From an uncultured Acidobacteriaceae bacterium (GTDB lineage Bacteria; Acidobacteriota; Terriglobia; Terriglobales; Acidobacteriaceae), in contig CAIWFH010000205.1 in NCBI GenBank assembly GCA_903911925.1, forward strand, positions 1-64,000: a DNA stretch of 64,000 nucleotides. Reading direction: 5' to 3'. The notes below the pieces were generated by a model that worked only from the letters and a program-made list of their open reading frames with translations, did no database searches and had not been told where the DNA came from. Position numbers and translations under genes: made by a program. This document shows, piece after piece, positions 50,434-57,924 of the stretch (its first letter is position 1; each line of letters opens with the position of its first letter).

Positions 50434-51444
50434 TTGAACAGCAGAGAGCGAGTATCGCGCGCCATCCACTTTCAAAAGCCCGACCGGCTTCCCATCTCGC
50501 ATGGCATTCTGCCTTCGGTGCAGTACCAGTTCGGTGATGCCCTCAAGGCCATCACCGACAAGGTGCATGAGGACTTTGGCTGGGACCTGCTGCCCGACCT
50601 GCCCCAGGAAAAACTCCCGCCCATGTATATGCCGGGCGTGAACACCGACGAATTCGGCACCGTGTGGAGTGTGCCCGAAGGCGGCCGTTGCGGCATTCCC
50701 ATCGGCTACCCAATTGCCGAAGACTGGAGCAACTACAAGGACTACAAGTGGCCAGTGTTCACGGCGGGCGTTCCAAAGTACCGCCTTTACAGCGGTCACA
50801 TGAGCGGCAAAAGCGACAACTACTATGCCCGCGGCGGATGGATCGTTTTCTTTGAGCAGATGCAGCAGTTGCACGGCTTCAACGAGACGCTGATGGACCT
50901 GGCTGCAGACCGCAAGGAGATTTATCAACTGCGCGACGACCTGCTTGCCTTCAACATGGATTGGCTGGATCGCTGGCTGGCGCTCGACTACCAGGGACTG
51001 CAATTTGCCGACGACTGGGGCTCGCAGACCGGCATGCTGATTTCGCCCAAGATTTTCCGGAGTTTCTTCAAGCCGGTTTATGCGGCTATGTTCAACAAGG
51101 TCAAAGCAGCCGGCCTCGACATCTGGTTCCACACCGATGGCAACGTCAGGGCCATCCTCCCCGACCTGCTGGAACTGGGAGTGGACGTGCTCAACTGCCA
51201 GTCGGCAATCATCGGGCTGGACAAGTTGAAGCCGCTGGTGGGCAAGATGGCGTTCAGAACCGATCTTGACCGGCAACACCTGCTGGCTCACGGCACGCCC
51301 GCTGAGGTAAAACGGGGGGTAGACGAACTGTTCAGGGCGCTGGGCACACCGGACGGAGGCATCATTGCCTGCGGCAGTGTGGAAGACGTGCCGCTCGAGA
51401 ACATCGCCGCCATGTACGAGGCGTTTCTGGATTTCAAATGGTAG
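50434..51444 (+). CDS. Uroporphyrinogen-decarboxylase-like protein 1
   Basis: 336 residues of the URO-D/MtaA superfamily TIM barrel. 'RERVSRAIHFQKPDRLPISH' opens it as in the family; 'QFADDWGSQTGMLISPKIF' and 'WFHTDGNVRAILPDLLELGV' are typical. The 'HTDGN' segment has Asp where cobamide/zinc methyltransferases of this superfamily have Cys (HxCGN), so it is unlikely to be such an enzyme. Start TTG 50434 is chosen because GGAGA lies eight bases upstream and the residue aligns with the start of the paralog at 51853. The two copies are about 70% identical by eye. A true haem-pathway HemE role is doubtful. Confidence 0.8.
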   Translation: MNSRERVSRAIHFQKPDRLPISHGILPSVQYQFGDALKAITDKVHEDFGWDLLPDLPQEKLPPMYMPGVNTDEFGTVWSVPEGGRCGIPIGYPIAEDWSNYKDYKWPVFTAGVPKYRLYSGHMSGKSDNYYARGGWIVFFEQMQQLHGFNETLMDLAADRKEIYQLRDDLLAFNMDWLDRWLALDYQGLQFADDWGSQTGMLISPKIFRSFFKPVYAAMFNKVKAAGLDIWFHTDGNVRAILPDLLELGVDVLNCQSAIIGLDKLKPLVGKMAFRTDLDRQHLLAHGTPAEVKRGVDELFRALGTPDGGIIACGSVEDVPLENIAAMYEAFLDFKW

Positions 51445-51555
51445 TGCGCGTTTCACAAGCCAGTATTGCTGCAGGGCGCGCGAAGAACTTTCGGGACGGC
51501 AGGAAAGTCAGGGCACGACTTTACAGGCTGCGGAAAAACTCGCGCGGACGGTAGG

Positions 51556-51751
51556 CCGGGGATTTATCCCCGGTGTAACATGAATCAAATCAACGAGGGC
51601 TTCAGCCCCTGGGGTATGGTTTTTCGGGCTTTCTCTCCAAAACCTTGCCTTTTTCCGCAAGCTGTTTAGTCGTGCCGCAAACGCAATGCGGAGGGAGGCG
51701 GGGGTTTTAACCCCCGCAAAAAGCCGAGAAGCCTGATACGGGCTTTAGCCC
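51556..51751. repeat. Cluster of short palindromes between paralogs
   Basis: CCGGGGATTTATCCCCGG (51556-51573), GGGCTTCAGCCC (51597-51608), GCGGGGGTTTTAACCCCCGC (51698-51717) and GGGCTTTAGCCC (51740-51751) lie in the 408-bp gap between the two URO-D-like genes. Each has a short AT-rich centre and GC-rich arms. Confidence 0.6.
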
Positions 51752-51852
51752 CGGAATAAGATTTTGAACGCAACAATCGTTGATTCGCGAATAGCCATTC
51801 GGGCTTTTATGCCGCCAATCGCCGGCCGAATATTCGCAAGGAGAGTTACAAA

Positions 51853-52866
51853 GTGAAAAGCAGAGAACGAGTGAACCGCGCCATCCATTTCCAGGGACCT
51901 GACCGCCCGCCGATTTCCCACGCCATCTTGCCCTCGGCTCAGTACCACTACAAAGAGAAGCTGGCCGCCATCACCGACCCCGTCCCCGAAGACTTCGGCT
52001 GGAGCCTGCTGCCCGACCTGCCCGTTGAAAAACTGCCGGCCCTCTACAAATTCGGTTATAACCGCGACGACTTCGGCACTCTCTGGCATGTCACCGAGCA
52101 GGGCCGCTGCGGCATCCCGGTCGAGTTTCCCATCGCCGAAAACTACGAAAATTACAAGGACTACAAGTGGCCTGTTTTCTCTGCGGGCGTTCCGAAATAC
52201 CGCCTCTATAGCGGCCACATGAACGGCAAAAGCGAAGACTACTATGCGCGCGGCGGCTGGATTGTCTTCTTTGAGCAGATGCAGCAGCTGCACGGGTTCA
52301 TCCCCACCATGACCGACCTGGCTGAAGACCGCAAAGAGCTTTACCAGTTGCGCGATGACCTGCTGGCCTTCAACATGGATTGGCTCGACCGCTGGCTGGC
52401 AAACGATTACCAGGGACTGCATTTCGCCGACGACTGGGGATCGCAGAACAACCTCATGATCTCCCCCATCAAGTGGCGCTCGTTTTTCAAGCCGGTCTAC
52501 AAAGCCATGTTCGACAAGGTCAAGGCCGCGGGGCTCGACGTCTGGTTCCACTCCGACGGAGCCATCAACAAGATTCTGCCTGACCTGCTTGAACTGGGCG
52601 TGGATGTGCTCAACTGCCAGGCTTCGTTGATCGGCCTTGAAAACCTCAAGCCCTACGCCGGCAAAATCTGCTTCCGCACCGACATCGACCGCCAGCACGT
52701 GCTGCCCTTTGTCTCGCCGGACGAAGTCAAGCGCTACGTCTTCAATCTTTTTGATACCATCGGCACTCCCCAGGGTGGCATTATTGCTTGCGGCGAAGTA
52801 ATTGAAGACGTGCCCTTGCCAAACATCGCCGCCATGTACGAGGCATTTGAGGAATACCACTACTAG
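51853..52866 (+). CDS. Uroporphyrinogen-decarboxylase-like protein 2
   Basis: 337 residues, tandem paralog of the gene at 50434, with matching blocks such as 'NYKDYKWP', 'AGVPKYRLYSGHM', 'DLLAFNMDWLDRWLA' and 'DYQGL'. Start GTG 51853 is supported by AAGGAGAG. 'FHSDGAINKILPDLLELGVD' again has Asp instead of Cys. RhaT-type transporter follows 154 bp later in the same direction, suggesting a carbohydrate or glycoside locus. Confidence 0.8.
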   Translation: MKSRERVNRAIHFQGPDRPPISHAILPSAQYHYKEKLAAITDPVPEDFGWSLLPDLPVEKLPALYKFGYNRDDFGTLWHVTEQGRCGIPVEFPIAENYENYKDYKWPVFSAGVPKYRLYSGHMNGKSEDYYARGGWIVFFEQMQQLHGFIPTMTDLAEDRKELYQLRDDLLAFNMDWLDRWLANDYQGLHFADDWGSQNNLMISPIKWRSFFKPVYKAMFDKVKAAGLDVWFHSDGAINKILPDLLELGVDVLNCQASLIGLENLKPYAGKICFRTDIDRQHVLPFVSPDEVKRYVFNLFDTIGTPQGGIIACGEVIEDVPLPNIAAMYEAFEEYHY

Positions 52867-52895
52867 GTTTTTGACCGTTTGTTCCAGCACCAAAA

Positions 52896-52952
52896 CTGGG
52901 TGCCCCACCCTCGCGGCGTTCTTGTTTTTGCCGCTAGGGTGGGATACCACAA
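52896..52952. repeat. Hairpin repeat family A, copy 5
   Basis: CTGGGTGC, stem CCCACCCT / AGGGTGGG extended by GCGG / CCGC, loop with TTGTTTTTG, then GATACCACAA. It lies in the gap before rhaT. Confidence 0.75.
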
Positions 52953-53019
52953 CACTCAATGACCACAAACGACATAACACGGTCAACGTTCCGGGAACAG
53001 AACCGAAAGAGGATAAGGG

Positions 53020-54048
53020 ATGAACGTAATTCTAGGAGCTTTTCTCGCCGTCTTCGGCGGGGCCGTCAACGGCATGTTCGCGCTGCCCATGAAGCTGGCC
53101 AAAAAATGGTCGTGGGAAAACGTCTGGCTGCCCTTCAGCGCGCTGGCACTGGTAATCTTCCCTTACCTCGTTGCCGTCATGGGTGCGCCGCAACTCTGTG
53201 CCGCCTACAGCAACGCCGCCTCCTCCAGCATTCTCACCGGCTTCATCATGGGAATCTGCGCTTATTTTGGATCGCTTCTGTTTGGCATCTCGCTGGGCCT
53301 GATCGGCAACTCGCTCGGCTTCTCCCTGCTGGTGGGCAGCATGAGCGCAGTGGGCGTCCTCGGTCCCATGCTGCTCTTCCATCCTGAAAAGCTCGCCACC
53401 TATGGCGGCCGCTGGATCGACCTGGGAATCCTCTTGATGTTTGTGGCGCTAGTTGTCTGCGCGCGGGCCGGAAACCTGAAGGCAAAAGGCACAGATTCCA
53501 CCCAGAAGCGCGGCGGTTCGGCCGTCCTCAAAGGCATGCTCCTGGCTATCGCCGGCGGCGTGCTCTCCGGCTTCCTGCCCATGGGCTTGAGCATGCCCTG
53601 GGCAAGCAATATCGCATCGGCTGCCAGACAGTTTGGCGGCGCGGGCGCCACCAGCGCGCAGTTTGTTGTGCTGCTGCCGGTGCTCATTGGCGGCGCCCTT
53701 CCCAATTGCCTCTACGCGGCATGGCTGCTCGGCAAAAACAAAACCTGGCCTAACTACAAGGGAGCTTCCAGTTACTGGCTGATCATCCTGCTCATGGGCG
53801 TCATGTACACCGGCAGCACCGTAATGTGGGGTGCGTCTAGTTCCTCGGCGCTGCTGGGCACGCTTGGACCTTCCGTCGGCTGGGCGCTATTCATCTGCGG
53901 CATCGTCGTCAGTTCCAATATCGGCGGATTTGCTACCGGCGAGTGGAAGGGCGCTGGCAGCAAGGCGCTCACATGGATGGTCGCCGGCGTATTGATTATG
54001 GTTTTCGCCGCCACCTGCATCGGCTTCGGCAACTACCGCCTCAACTAG
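53020..54048 (+). CDS. RhaT-family L-rhamnose/proton symporter-like transporter
   Basis: 342 residues, about ten transmembrane helices. 'MKLAKKWSWENVWLPFSALA' and 'MGLSMPWASNIASAARQFGG' resemble RhaT segments. RhaT imports rhamnose with protons. Substrate could be another 6-deoxy sugar. AGAGGA lies six bases before the ATG. It follows two URO-D-like genes on the same strand; together they look like a sugar-uptake locus, but no rhamnose catabolic enzyme (rhaA, rhaB, rhaD) is in the window. Confidence 0.8.
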   Translation: MNVILGAFLAVFGGAVNGMFALPMKLAKKWSWENVWLPFSALALVIFPYLVAVMGAPQLCAAYSNAASSSILTGFIMGICAYFGSLLFGISLGLIGNSLGFSLLVGSMSAVGVLGPMLLFHPEKLATYGGRWIDLGILLMFVALVVCARAGNLKAKGTDSTQKRGGSAVLKGMLLAIAGGVLSGFLPMGLSMPWASNIASAARQFGGAGATSAQFVVLLPVLIGGALPNCLYAAWLLGKNKTWPNYKGASSYWLIILLMGVMYTGSTVMWGASSSSALLGTLGPSVGWALFICGIVVSSNIGGFATGEWKGAGSKALTWMVAGVLIMVFAATCIGFGNYRLN

Positions 54049-54110
54049 GCATTTCACCGCTGGTTTCACAACTAAATCTGGGTGTCCTCGGTCTAAATCC
54101 TCTATCAAAC

Positions 54111-54154
54111 CTGGGTGCCCCTGGTCCCGATTTTGGGACCAGGGATAGCACGAA
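54111..54154. repeat. Hairpin repeat family A, copy 6
   Basis: CTGGGTGC, perfect stem CCCTGGTCCC / GGGACCAGGG around GATTTT, then GATAGCACGAA. A half-copy (CTGGGTGTCCTCGGTC) lies at 54079-54094. Confidence 0.8.
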
Positions 54155-54199
54155 GCCATTCGAGGAACGGGGGAAACTTCTACTGTCCTAACCCGGAAG

Positions 54200-54251
54200 C
54201 CGGGTGCCCCATCCTTTTCGCGCCTTTTGCGAAAAGGGTGGGATACCACAA
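54200..54251. repeat. Hairpin repeat family A, copy 7
   Basis: CCGGGTGC, 14-bp stem CCCATCCTTTTCGC / GCGAAAAGGGTGGG with one wobble around GCCTTTT, then GATACCACAA. It is followed within three bases by copy 8. Confidence 0.8.
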
Positions 54252-54253
54252 AG

Positions 54254-54297
54254 CTGGGTGCCCCAGGTCTGGATTTTCAGACCTGGGATCCCACGAA
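54254..54297. repeat. Hairpin repeat family A, copy 8
   Basis: CTGGGTGC, perfect stem CCCAGGTCTG / CAGACCTGGG around GATTTT, then GATCCCACGAA. Copies 6-8 form a tandem cluster after rhaT. Confidence 0.8.
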
Positions 54298-54340
54298 TGC
54301 CCACTCTCTGATCTCTGATCTCTAAATTCTTCCCGCCAAA

Positions 54341-54558
54341 TTTGCGTAGAATTTCGCCCTTTTGGCGCACAATAATTTCATAGTGTCCTTCTCGGCAAGG
54401 AAGCTTCAGAAGAGCCCGCCAAAGCGCCCGTAACTCCTTATCCACGAATAATCTGCGGCCAACTCCCGCAGAATCATGAACTTGGAAGACAAGCCAAGCA
54501 GCATCTCATTGAAAAAAACAACTTACCTCAAGAATCCTAGAAAAATGAGGGGGATGGT
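54341..54558. repeat. Dispersed intergenic element family B, copy 3
   Basis: It carries TTTGCGTAGAATTTCGCC and TTTTGGCGCACAAT, the middle block CCGTAACTCCTTAT with ATCTGCGGCCAACTC, and CTCATTGAAAAAAACAACTT near the right end. The C-run/G-run hairpin of copies 1 and 2 is decayed. It lies between convergent rhaT and the transglycosylase gene. Confidence 0.6.
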
Positions 54559-54562
54559 GGTC

Positions 54563-54576
54563 GTGATTCATATCAC
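54563..54576. promoter_or_regulatory. FNR/CRP-like palindrome GTGAT-N4-ATCAC, third copy
   Basis: GTGATTCATATCAC has the same arms as the sites at 10561 and 11356. The flanking genes both point toward this site, so no known gene begins downstream of it. GGGAGGA at 54607-54613 is an SD-like sequence with no open frame after it. Confidence 0.5.
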
Positions 54577-54619
54577 GCCGGACGCACGGTTCAACAAAAG
54601 AGGATGGGAGGAATAAGCT

Positions 54620-55360
54620 CTATCGACCAGCGCCATCCGGCAAAGCTGAAGCCAGGGATCGTTTGGCCTGCTTTTCACGCGCCGCCACGCGCCGGTTGAA
54701 CTCGTGAATTACGCTCGCCACGTATACCTTCGTCTCGTGATACGGCGGAATGCCGTGGTACTTGTCCACCGCTGCCGGTCCGGCGTTGTAGGCGGCCAGC
54801 GCCATGGCGAGGTTCTCATGGTAGCGGGTTAGCAGCCAATCCAGGTAGGTCGAGCCGCCGCGCACATTCTGTTCCGGCTTGAAACTGTCGGCCACGCCCA
54901 GGTCAGAGGCCGTTCGCGGCATCAATTGCATCAGCCCCTTGGCCCCGGCGCGGCTTACCGCGCGGGCGTTGCCGCCGCTCTCAGCCTTCACCAGGCTGGC
55001 CAGCAGGTCCACATCCAGGTTGTGCGCGTGGCCGGCCCGGGCCAGCATCTCGGCCAGGTCGGCGGGCGAGAGATTCGCGTTCGGATTGGCATTCCCGGCA
55101 GCAGGCGGGGCGTCGGCAACCAGCGTGGGCGGCGGGTCGGGAACCGATTCTACGCTAACAATCTGATCGGGAACCATTTCAATGAAGTTGTCTTCGCCGG
55201 CGCTGAGATAAAGCCTGACTCGGTCGTCGACGGGCGCGTGGTGGTGGCAATCTACCGTAAATCCGTTGCTTAGGGTTACGCGCTCGGCGGCATGCGCAGG
55301 CAGGACCACGGTTGCAAATGCAGCCATCGTTCCCGCCGCGATCAAAAATCCCTTGCGCAT
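54620..55360 (-). CDS. SLT-domain lytic transglycosylase
   Basis: 246 residues. Signal peptide ('GFLIAAGTMAAFATVVLPAHA') then about 80 residues of linker and a C-terminal SLT domain: catalytic Glu in 'SLVKAESGGNARAVSRAGAK', then 'GLMQLMPRTASDLGV' and 'ALAAYNAGPAAVDKYHGIPP'. It cleaves peptidoglycan glycan strands in the periplasm. The start at 55360 is chosen over 55396 because it gives a proper signal peptide and AAGGAG is 11 bases upstream. It follows the HAD gene by 32 bp. Confidence 0.9.
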   Translation of the reverse strand: MRKGFLIAAGTMAAFATVVLPAHAAERVTLSNGFTVDCHHHAPVDDRVRLYLSAGEDNFIEMVPDQIVSVESVPDPPPTLVADAPPAAGNANPNANLSPADLAEMLARAGHAHNLDVDLLASLVKAESGGNARAVSRAGAKGLMQLMPRTASDLGVADSFKPEQNVRGGSTYLDWLLTRYHENLAMALAAYNAGPAAVDKYHGIPPYHETKVYVASVIHEFNRRVAAREKQAKRSLASALPDGAGR

Positions 55361-55392
55361 TCCGATTCGCACTCCTTGAACCTGCCCTTGAC

Positions 55393-56274
55393 TCAAATGC
55401 CTGCCTTGGCGCGTTTGGCCACTGCGGCTTCAAGCACCACGGCAACGCCGTCTTCATCGTTTGACACGGCCTGCTTCCAGCCGCGCGTTTTGGCCATGGC
55501 GCGCAGTTCGCCGGCCGCATTGCCCATCATCACGCCTTGCCCAGCCCACTCCAGCATATCCACATCGTTCCAGTTGTCGCCAATGGCCATGGTCTCGGCG
55601 CGGTCGATTTCCAGGTGCGCCGCCAGCCGCTCGAGCGCCCGGCCTTTTGAGACCCCCTTCGGCAAAAGGTCCAGAATCGACAGATCGCGCGCCGGATACT
55701 CGGTCCGCACGCAATCGCACTCGCCTGCCCACTGGCTCGCCCTGAGAGCCTCCTCTGCCTTGCGCATCCTGCTCAGCCCGCCTGCCACCATGCCCTGAAT
55801 CGGATCGTCGCCGTCGAGCAACCCATTCTCCAGCGGCTTCACCACTTCAATGGCGTTCCGGTTGGCCTCAATCCACAGCGCGATGCGCCCATGCGCCTGC
55901 TCCAGATCTTCCAGCATCAGCTCGCCCCGGCCCGGCCGGTCAAAGGTAAACACCAGAGCCCCAAACGGCCTCAGCAATCCGCACAAACCGCGCGCAACTC
56001 GCGATACCATGTGGCTGCGGTCAATCGCCTCGCCGCCCAGGGTCTTGATCACTGCTCCATTGGACGTAATCAGTGGCATATCCGCTCGCAGGCTCACGCC
56101 CTGGACGATGGGCGCTGTGTAGGCGGTGCGGCGGCCAGTGGCAATGGCCACGGTGATTCCAGCCTGCTGCGCAGCCCTGATTGCATTGGCATTGCGCGCG
56201 CTTATCGCCTGCTTGAGGGTCGGCAGCAATGTGCCATCCATGTCGATTGCCACCAGCCGAACTGGAGGATGCAT
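55393..56274 (-). CDS. HAD-IIB (Cof-type) phosphatase
   Basis: 293 residues with HAD motifs: I 'AIDMDGTLLPT', II 'ITSNGAVI', III Lys in 'PKGVSKGRALERLA', IV 'AIGDNWNDVDMLEWAG'. The cap lies between motifs II and III. These enzymes dephosphorylate sugar or nucleotide phosphates. It is probably cotranscribed with the transglycosylase downstream. Confidence 0.9.
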   Translation of the reverse strand: MHPPVRLVAIDMDGTLLPTLKQAISARNANAIRAAQQAGITVAIATGRRTAYTAPIVQGVSLRADMPLITSNGAVIKTLGGEAIDRSHMVSRVARGLCGLLRPFGALVFTFDRPGRGELMLEDLEQAHGRIALWIEANRNAIEVVKPLENGLLDGDDPIQGMVAGGLSRMRKAEEALRASQWAGECDCVRTEYPARDLSILDLLPKGVSKGRALERLAAHLEIDRAETMAIGDNWNDVDMLEWAGQGVMMGNAAGELRAMAKTRGWKQAVSNDEDGVAVVLEAAVAKRAKAGI

Positions 56275-56365
56275 ATCTCAAGTGTACCGGCCACCTGCGC
56301 TTCGGCCGTCCGCCTTCGGCCCGGTGAATTGGGCTTGGACGGGTGAATCGGATAGTCTTGGGGGC

Positions 56366-56569
56366 ATGGAACGAATCTGCACCCAGTGCCGCGCCATGCT
56401 GGACAAGGAGACGGTCGCCGACTGGTGCCCCGCCTGCGGCGGCGCGCTGATAAAGCAGGCAACCCTGCCAGTTCTGGATCAGCCCGGCCGCCCGCCTGCC
56501 GAAGTCGATCATCGCGGCATCGTCCTGCCCCGGCGCCACGCGCTGGGTGGAATTATCACGCCGCAGTGA
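56366..56569 (+). CDS. Small zinc-ribbon protein
   Basis: 67 residues. Two CxxC pairs ('CTQCRAMLD' and 'WCPACGGAL') form a zinc ribbon at the N-terminus, followed by a Pro/Arg-rich tail ('LPVLDQPGRPPAEVDHRG'). It is divergent from the HAD gene. It could bind nucleic acid or act as a small regulatory partner. No specific family is recognised. Confidence 0.6.
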   Translation: MERICTQCRAMLDKETVADWCPACGGALIKQATLPVLDQPGRPPAEVDHRGIVLPRRHALGGIITPQ

Positions 56570-56587
56570 GTTTCCAGCGGCCAGGAT

Positions 56588-57016
56588 TCACTGGTTCGTA
56601 TTGAGTCCAACCGCCTCGGCCAGCTTGGCCTGTTGATCGTCAAAGGTCCAGAAGCGTTGGGCTTTCAATTCCAGGGCGCATGCAACGTGGAGCGAATCGA
56701 GGGTGCGAATGCCAAATGTCGGCCCGTAGCGCCTTGCGAGGTCGATACTGGTTTCCCAGGTTCTTTCAGGCAGATTGACCGAGCCCCAGACGCCTTTTTC
56801 ACGATCTAGTTCAAATTCATCCCAATCGCGCTGTGCTTCAAAGGAAGTCAGTTTTCCGCGAAAGACATACTGGTGAATTGCGTGCGCCAGTTCCGCCCGG
56901 TTAAGAGGCGTGATCCAGACTGTGGGATGCATGAGCATTCGGCGAGCAGCTTCAACTGAATGTGCATCCTGTACGTAGTTCGAGACCAGGAAGCTTGAAT
57001 CTGCACAGATCGTCAA
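56588..57016 (-). CDS. vapC: VapC-type PIN-domain toxin
   Basis: 142 residues. PIN acidic residues are in 'ICADSSFLVSNY' (Asp), 'PLNRAELAHAIHQ' (Glu), 'GIRTLDSLHVACAL' (Asp) and 'FWTFDDQQAKLA' (Asp), giving the four-acid RNase centre. VapC toxins cut tRNA or rRNA. It overlaps the antitoxin by four bases, typical of type II toxin-antitoxin operons. Confidence 0.9.
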   Translation of the reverse strand: MTICADSSFLVSNYVQDAHSVEAARRMLMHPTVWITPLNRAELAHAIHQYVFRGKLTSFEAQRDWDEFELDREKGVWGSVNLPERTWETSIDLARRYGPTFGIRTLDSLHVACALELKAQRFWTFDDQQAKLAEAVGLNTNQ

Positions 57017-57252
57017 TAGCGGCTATTCCTTTCCTCAATGAGGATTTCCACGGCAGGAATCATGCGGTCGCCATAATTCTGTTTAAGGCGAGCGGCGAAA
57101 TCTGGCCACTCAGCAGGCAGGATTTTGGGCGACTCCGGCACAATACGTGCCACAACCCGGTTGCGCTTTTTGAGTACGACCACCTCGCCTGCCTCGAGCC
57201 AAGCCAGAAGTTGGCGAGTATCACGAAGTTGGCGGAGATTCACACTTGGCAT
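57013..57252 (-). CDS. vapB: Phd/YefM-type antitoxin of the VapC pair
   Basis: 79 residues. 'SVNLRQLRDTRQLLAWLEAG' followed by 'EVVVLKKRNRVVARIVP' is the Phd/YefM-type DNA-binding fold; the acidic/basic C-terminus ('PAVEILIEERNSRY') probably wraps the toxin. Antitoxin precedes toxin with an ATGA overlap. Confidence 0.85.
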   Translation of the reverse strand: MPSVNLRQLRDTRQLLAWLEAGEVVVLKKRNRVVARIVPESPKILPAEWPDFAARLKQNYGDRMIPAVEILIEERNSRY

Positions 57253-57322
57253 TTCTTAAATGTGCCACAAAATGTGTCACAAAGTCAAAATGTGGTTGAT
57301 GGTCAGCGACCGATCCATCCAA

Positions 57323-57874
57323 TCAACTAATATCCTCTCGACTCCGCTCGCCAAACAATGTCGGCGTGAGATTTCCCCTCAAGTACAGTGGGTGCGAAGG
57401 AGTGCCATCCTTGCAGAGCTTCAGCATGTGCAGTTTGTGCCCCTCTCGCCGTAGCAGACTGGCCACATCTCGCCCGCGTTGGCGGAGCTTGTCATGCGGC
57501 TTTCCATAGGCCAGCACAATGATTCCCGCCTGCGCGGCCATCTTCAGCAGCCACTCGTCGTTCAGGGGTCCCACCGGATCGGGCACTTGCAACAAATGCT
57601 TCTGGTTTGTGGCACGATACGCGAAGGTGTTGCCCACCCAGAGAGTGCCATATCCCCAGGCTCGCGCGTAACGCTGGCATTTGGCAACCGTCGGATCGTC
57701 AACAAACGGATCGGCGGTGCTCGGGTTCATCATGACAAAAAGCACGGAGTCGAGCGATTCGTTCCACACCCGCCGCAAGGCATATCGATATTCTTTATCT
57801 TTTCCGCCAAACTCTGCCCAGCTTGTAACATCGTCAGAAAGTTTGAGCCTGATTTTTCCGCCCGGATCGTGCAT
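57323..57874 (-). CDS. DUF1643 family protein
   Basis: 183 residues with the DUF1643 signature: 'RYALRRVW', 'VLFVMMNPSTADPFVDDPTV', 'CQRYARAWGYGTLWVGNTFA', 'YRATNQKHLL', 'DPVGPLNDEWL'. Its function is unknown. TGGAG precedes the ATG. It lies 70 bp upstream of the vapBC operon on the same strand. Confidence 0.88.
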   Translation of the reverse strand: MHDPGGKIRLKLSDDVTSWAEFGGKDKEYRYALRRVWNESLDSVLFVMMNPSTADPFVDDPTVAKCQRYARAWGYGTLWVGNTFAYRATNQKHLLQVPDPVGPLNDEWLLKMAAQAGIIVLAYGKPHDKLRQRGRDVASLLRREGHKLHMLKLCKDGTPSHPLYLRGNLTPTLFGERSREDIS

Positions 57875-57924
57875 TTCGGCTCCATAGAGGTCGCGCGGTC
57901 ATTGATGGCGGGTCAGGGCGCGTT

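Noticed and set aside
50413..51456. 347-residue minus-strand frame, and a similar 413-residue frame at 51745-52986
   Set aside because: They mirror the two URO-D-like genes on the opposite strand; the sense proteins have clear family motifs and ribosome-binding sites.
51556..51751. Possible CRISPR array
   Set aside because: The palindromes differ in sequence and spacing; there are no regular direct repeats or cas genes.
50434..52866. HemE (haem biosynthesis) for the URO-D-like genes
   Set aside because: Two tandem copies beside a sugar transporter, altered HxDG motif and no tetrapyrrole genes make HemE unlikely.
54563..54576. Operator of the transglycosylase gene
   Set aside because: That gene ends, not starts, near this site; its start is at 55360 on the minus strand.
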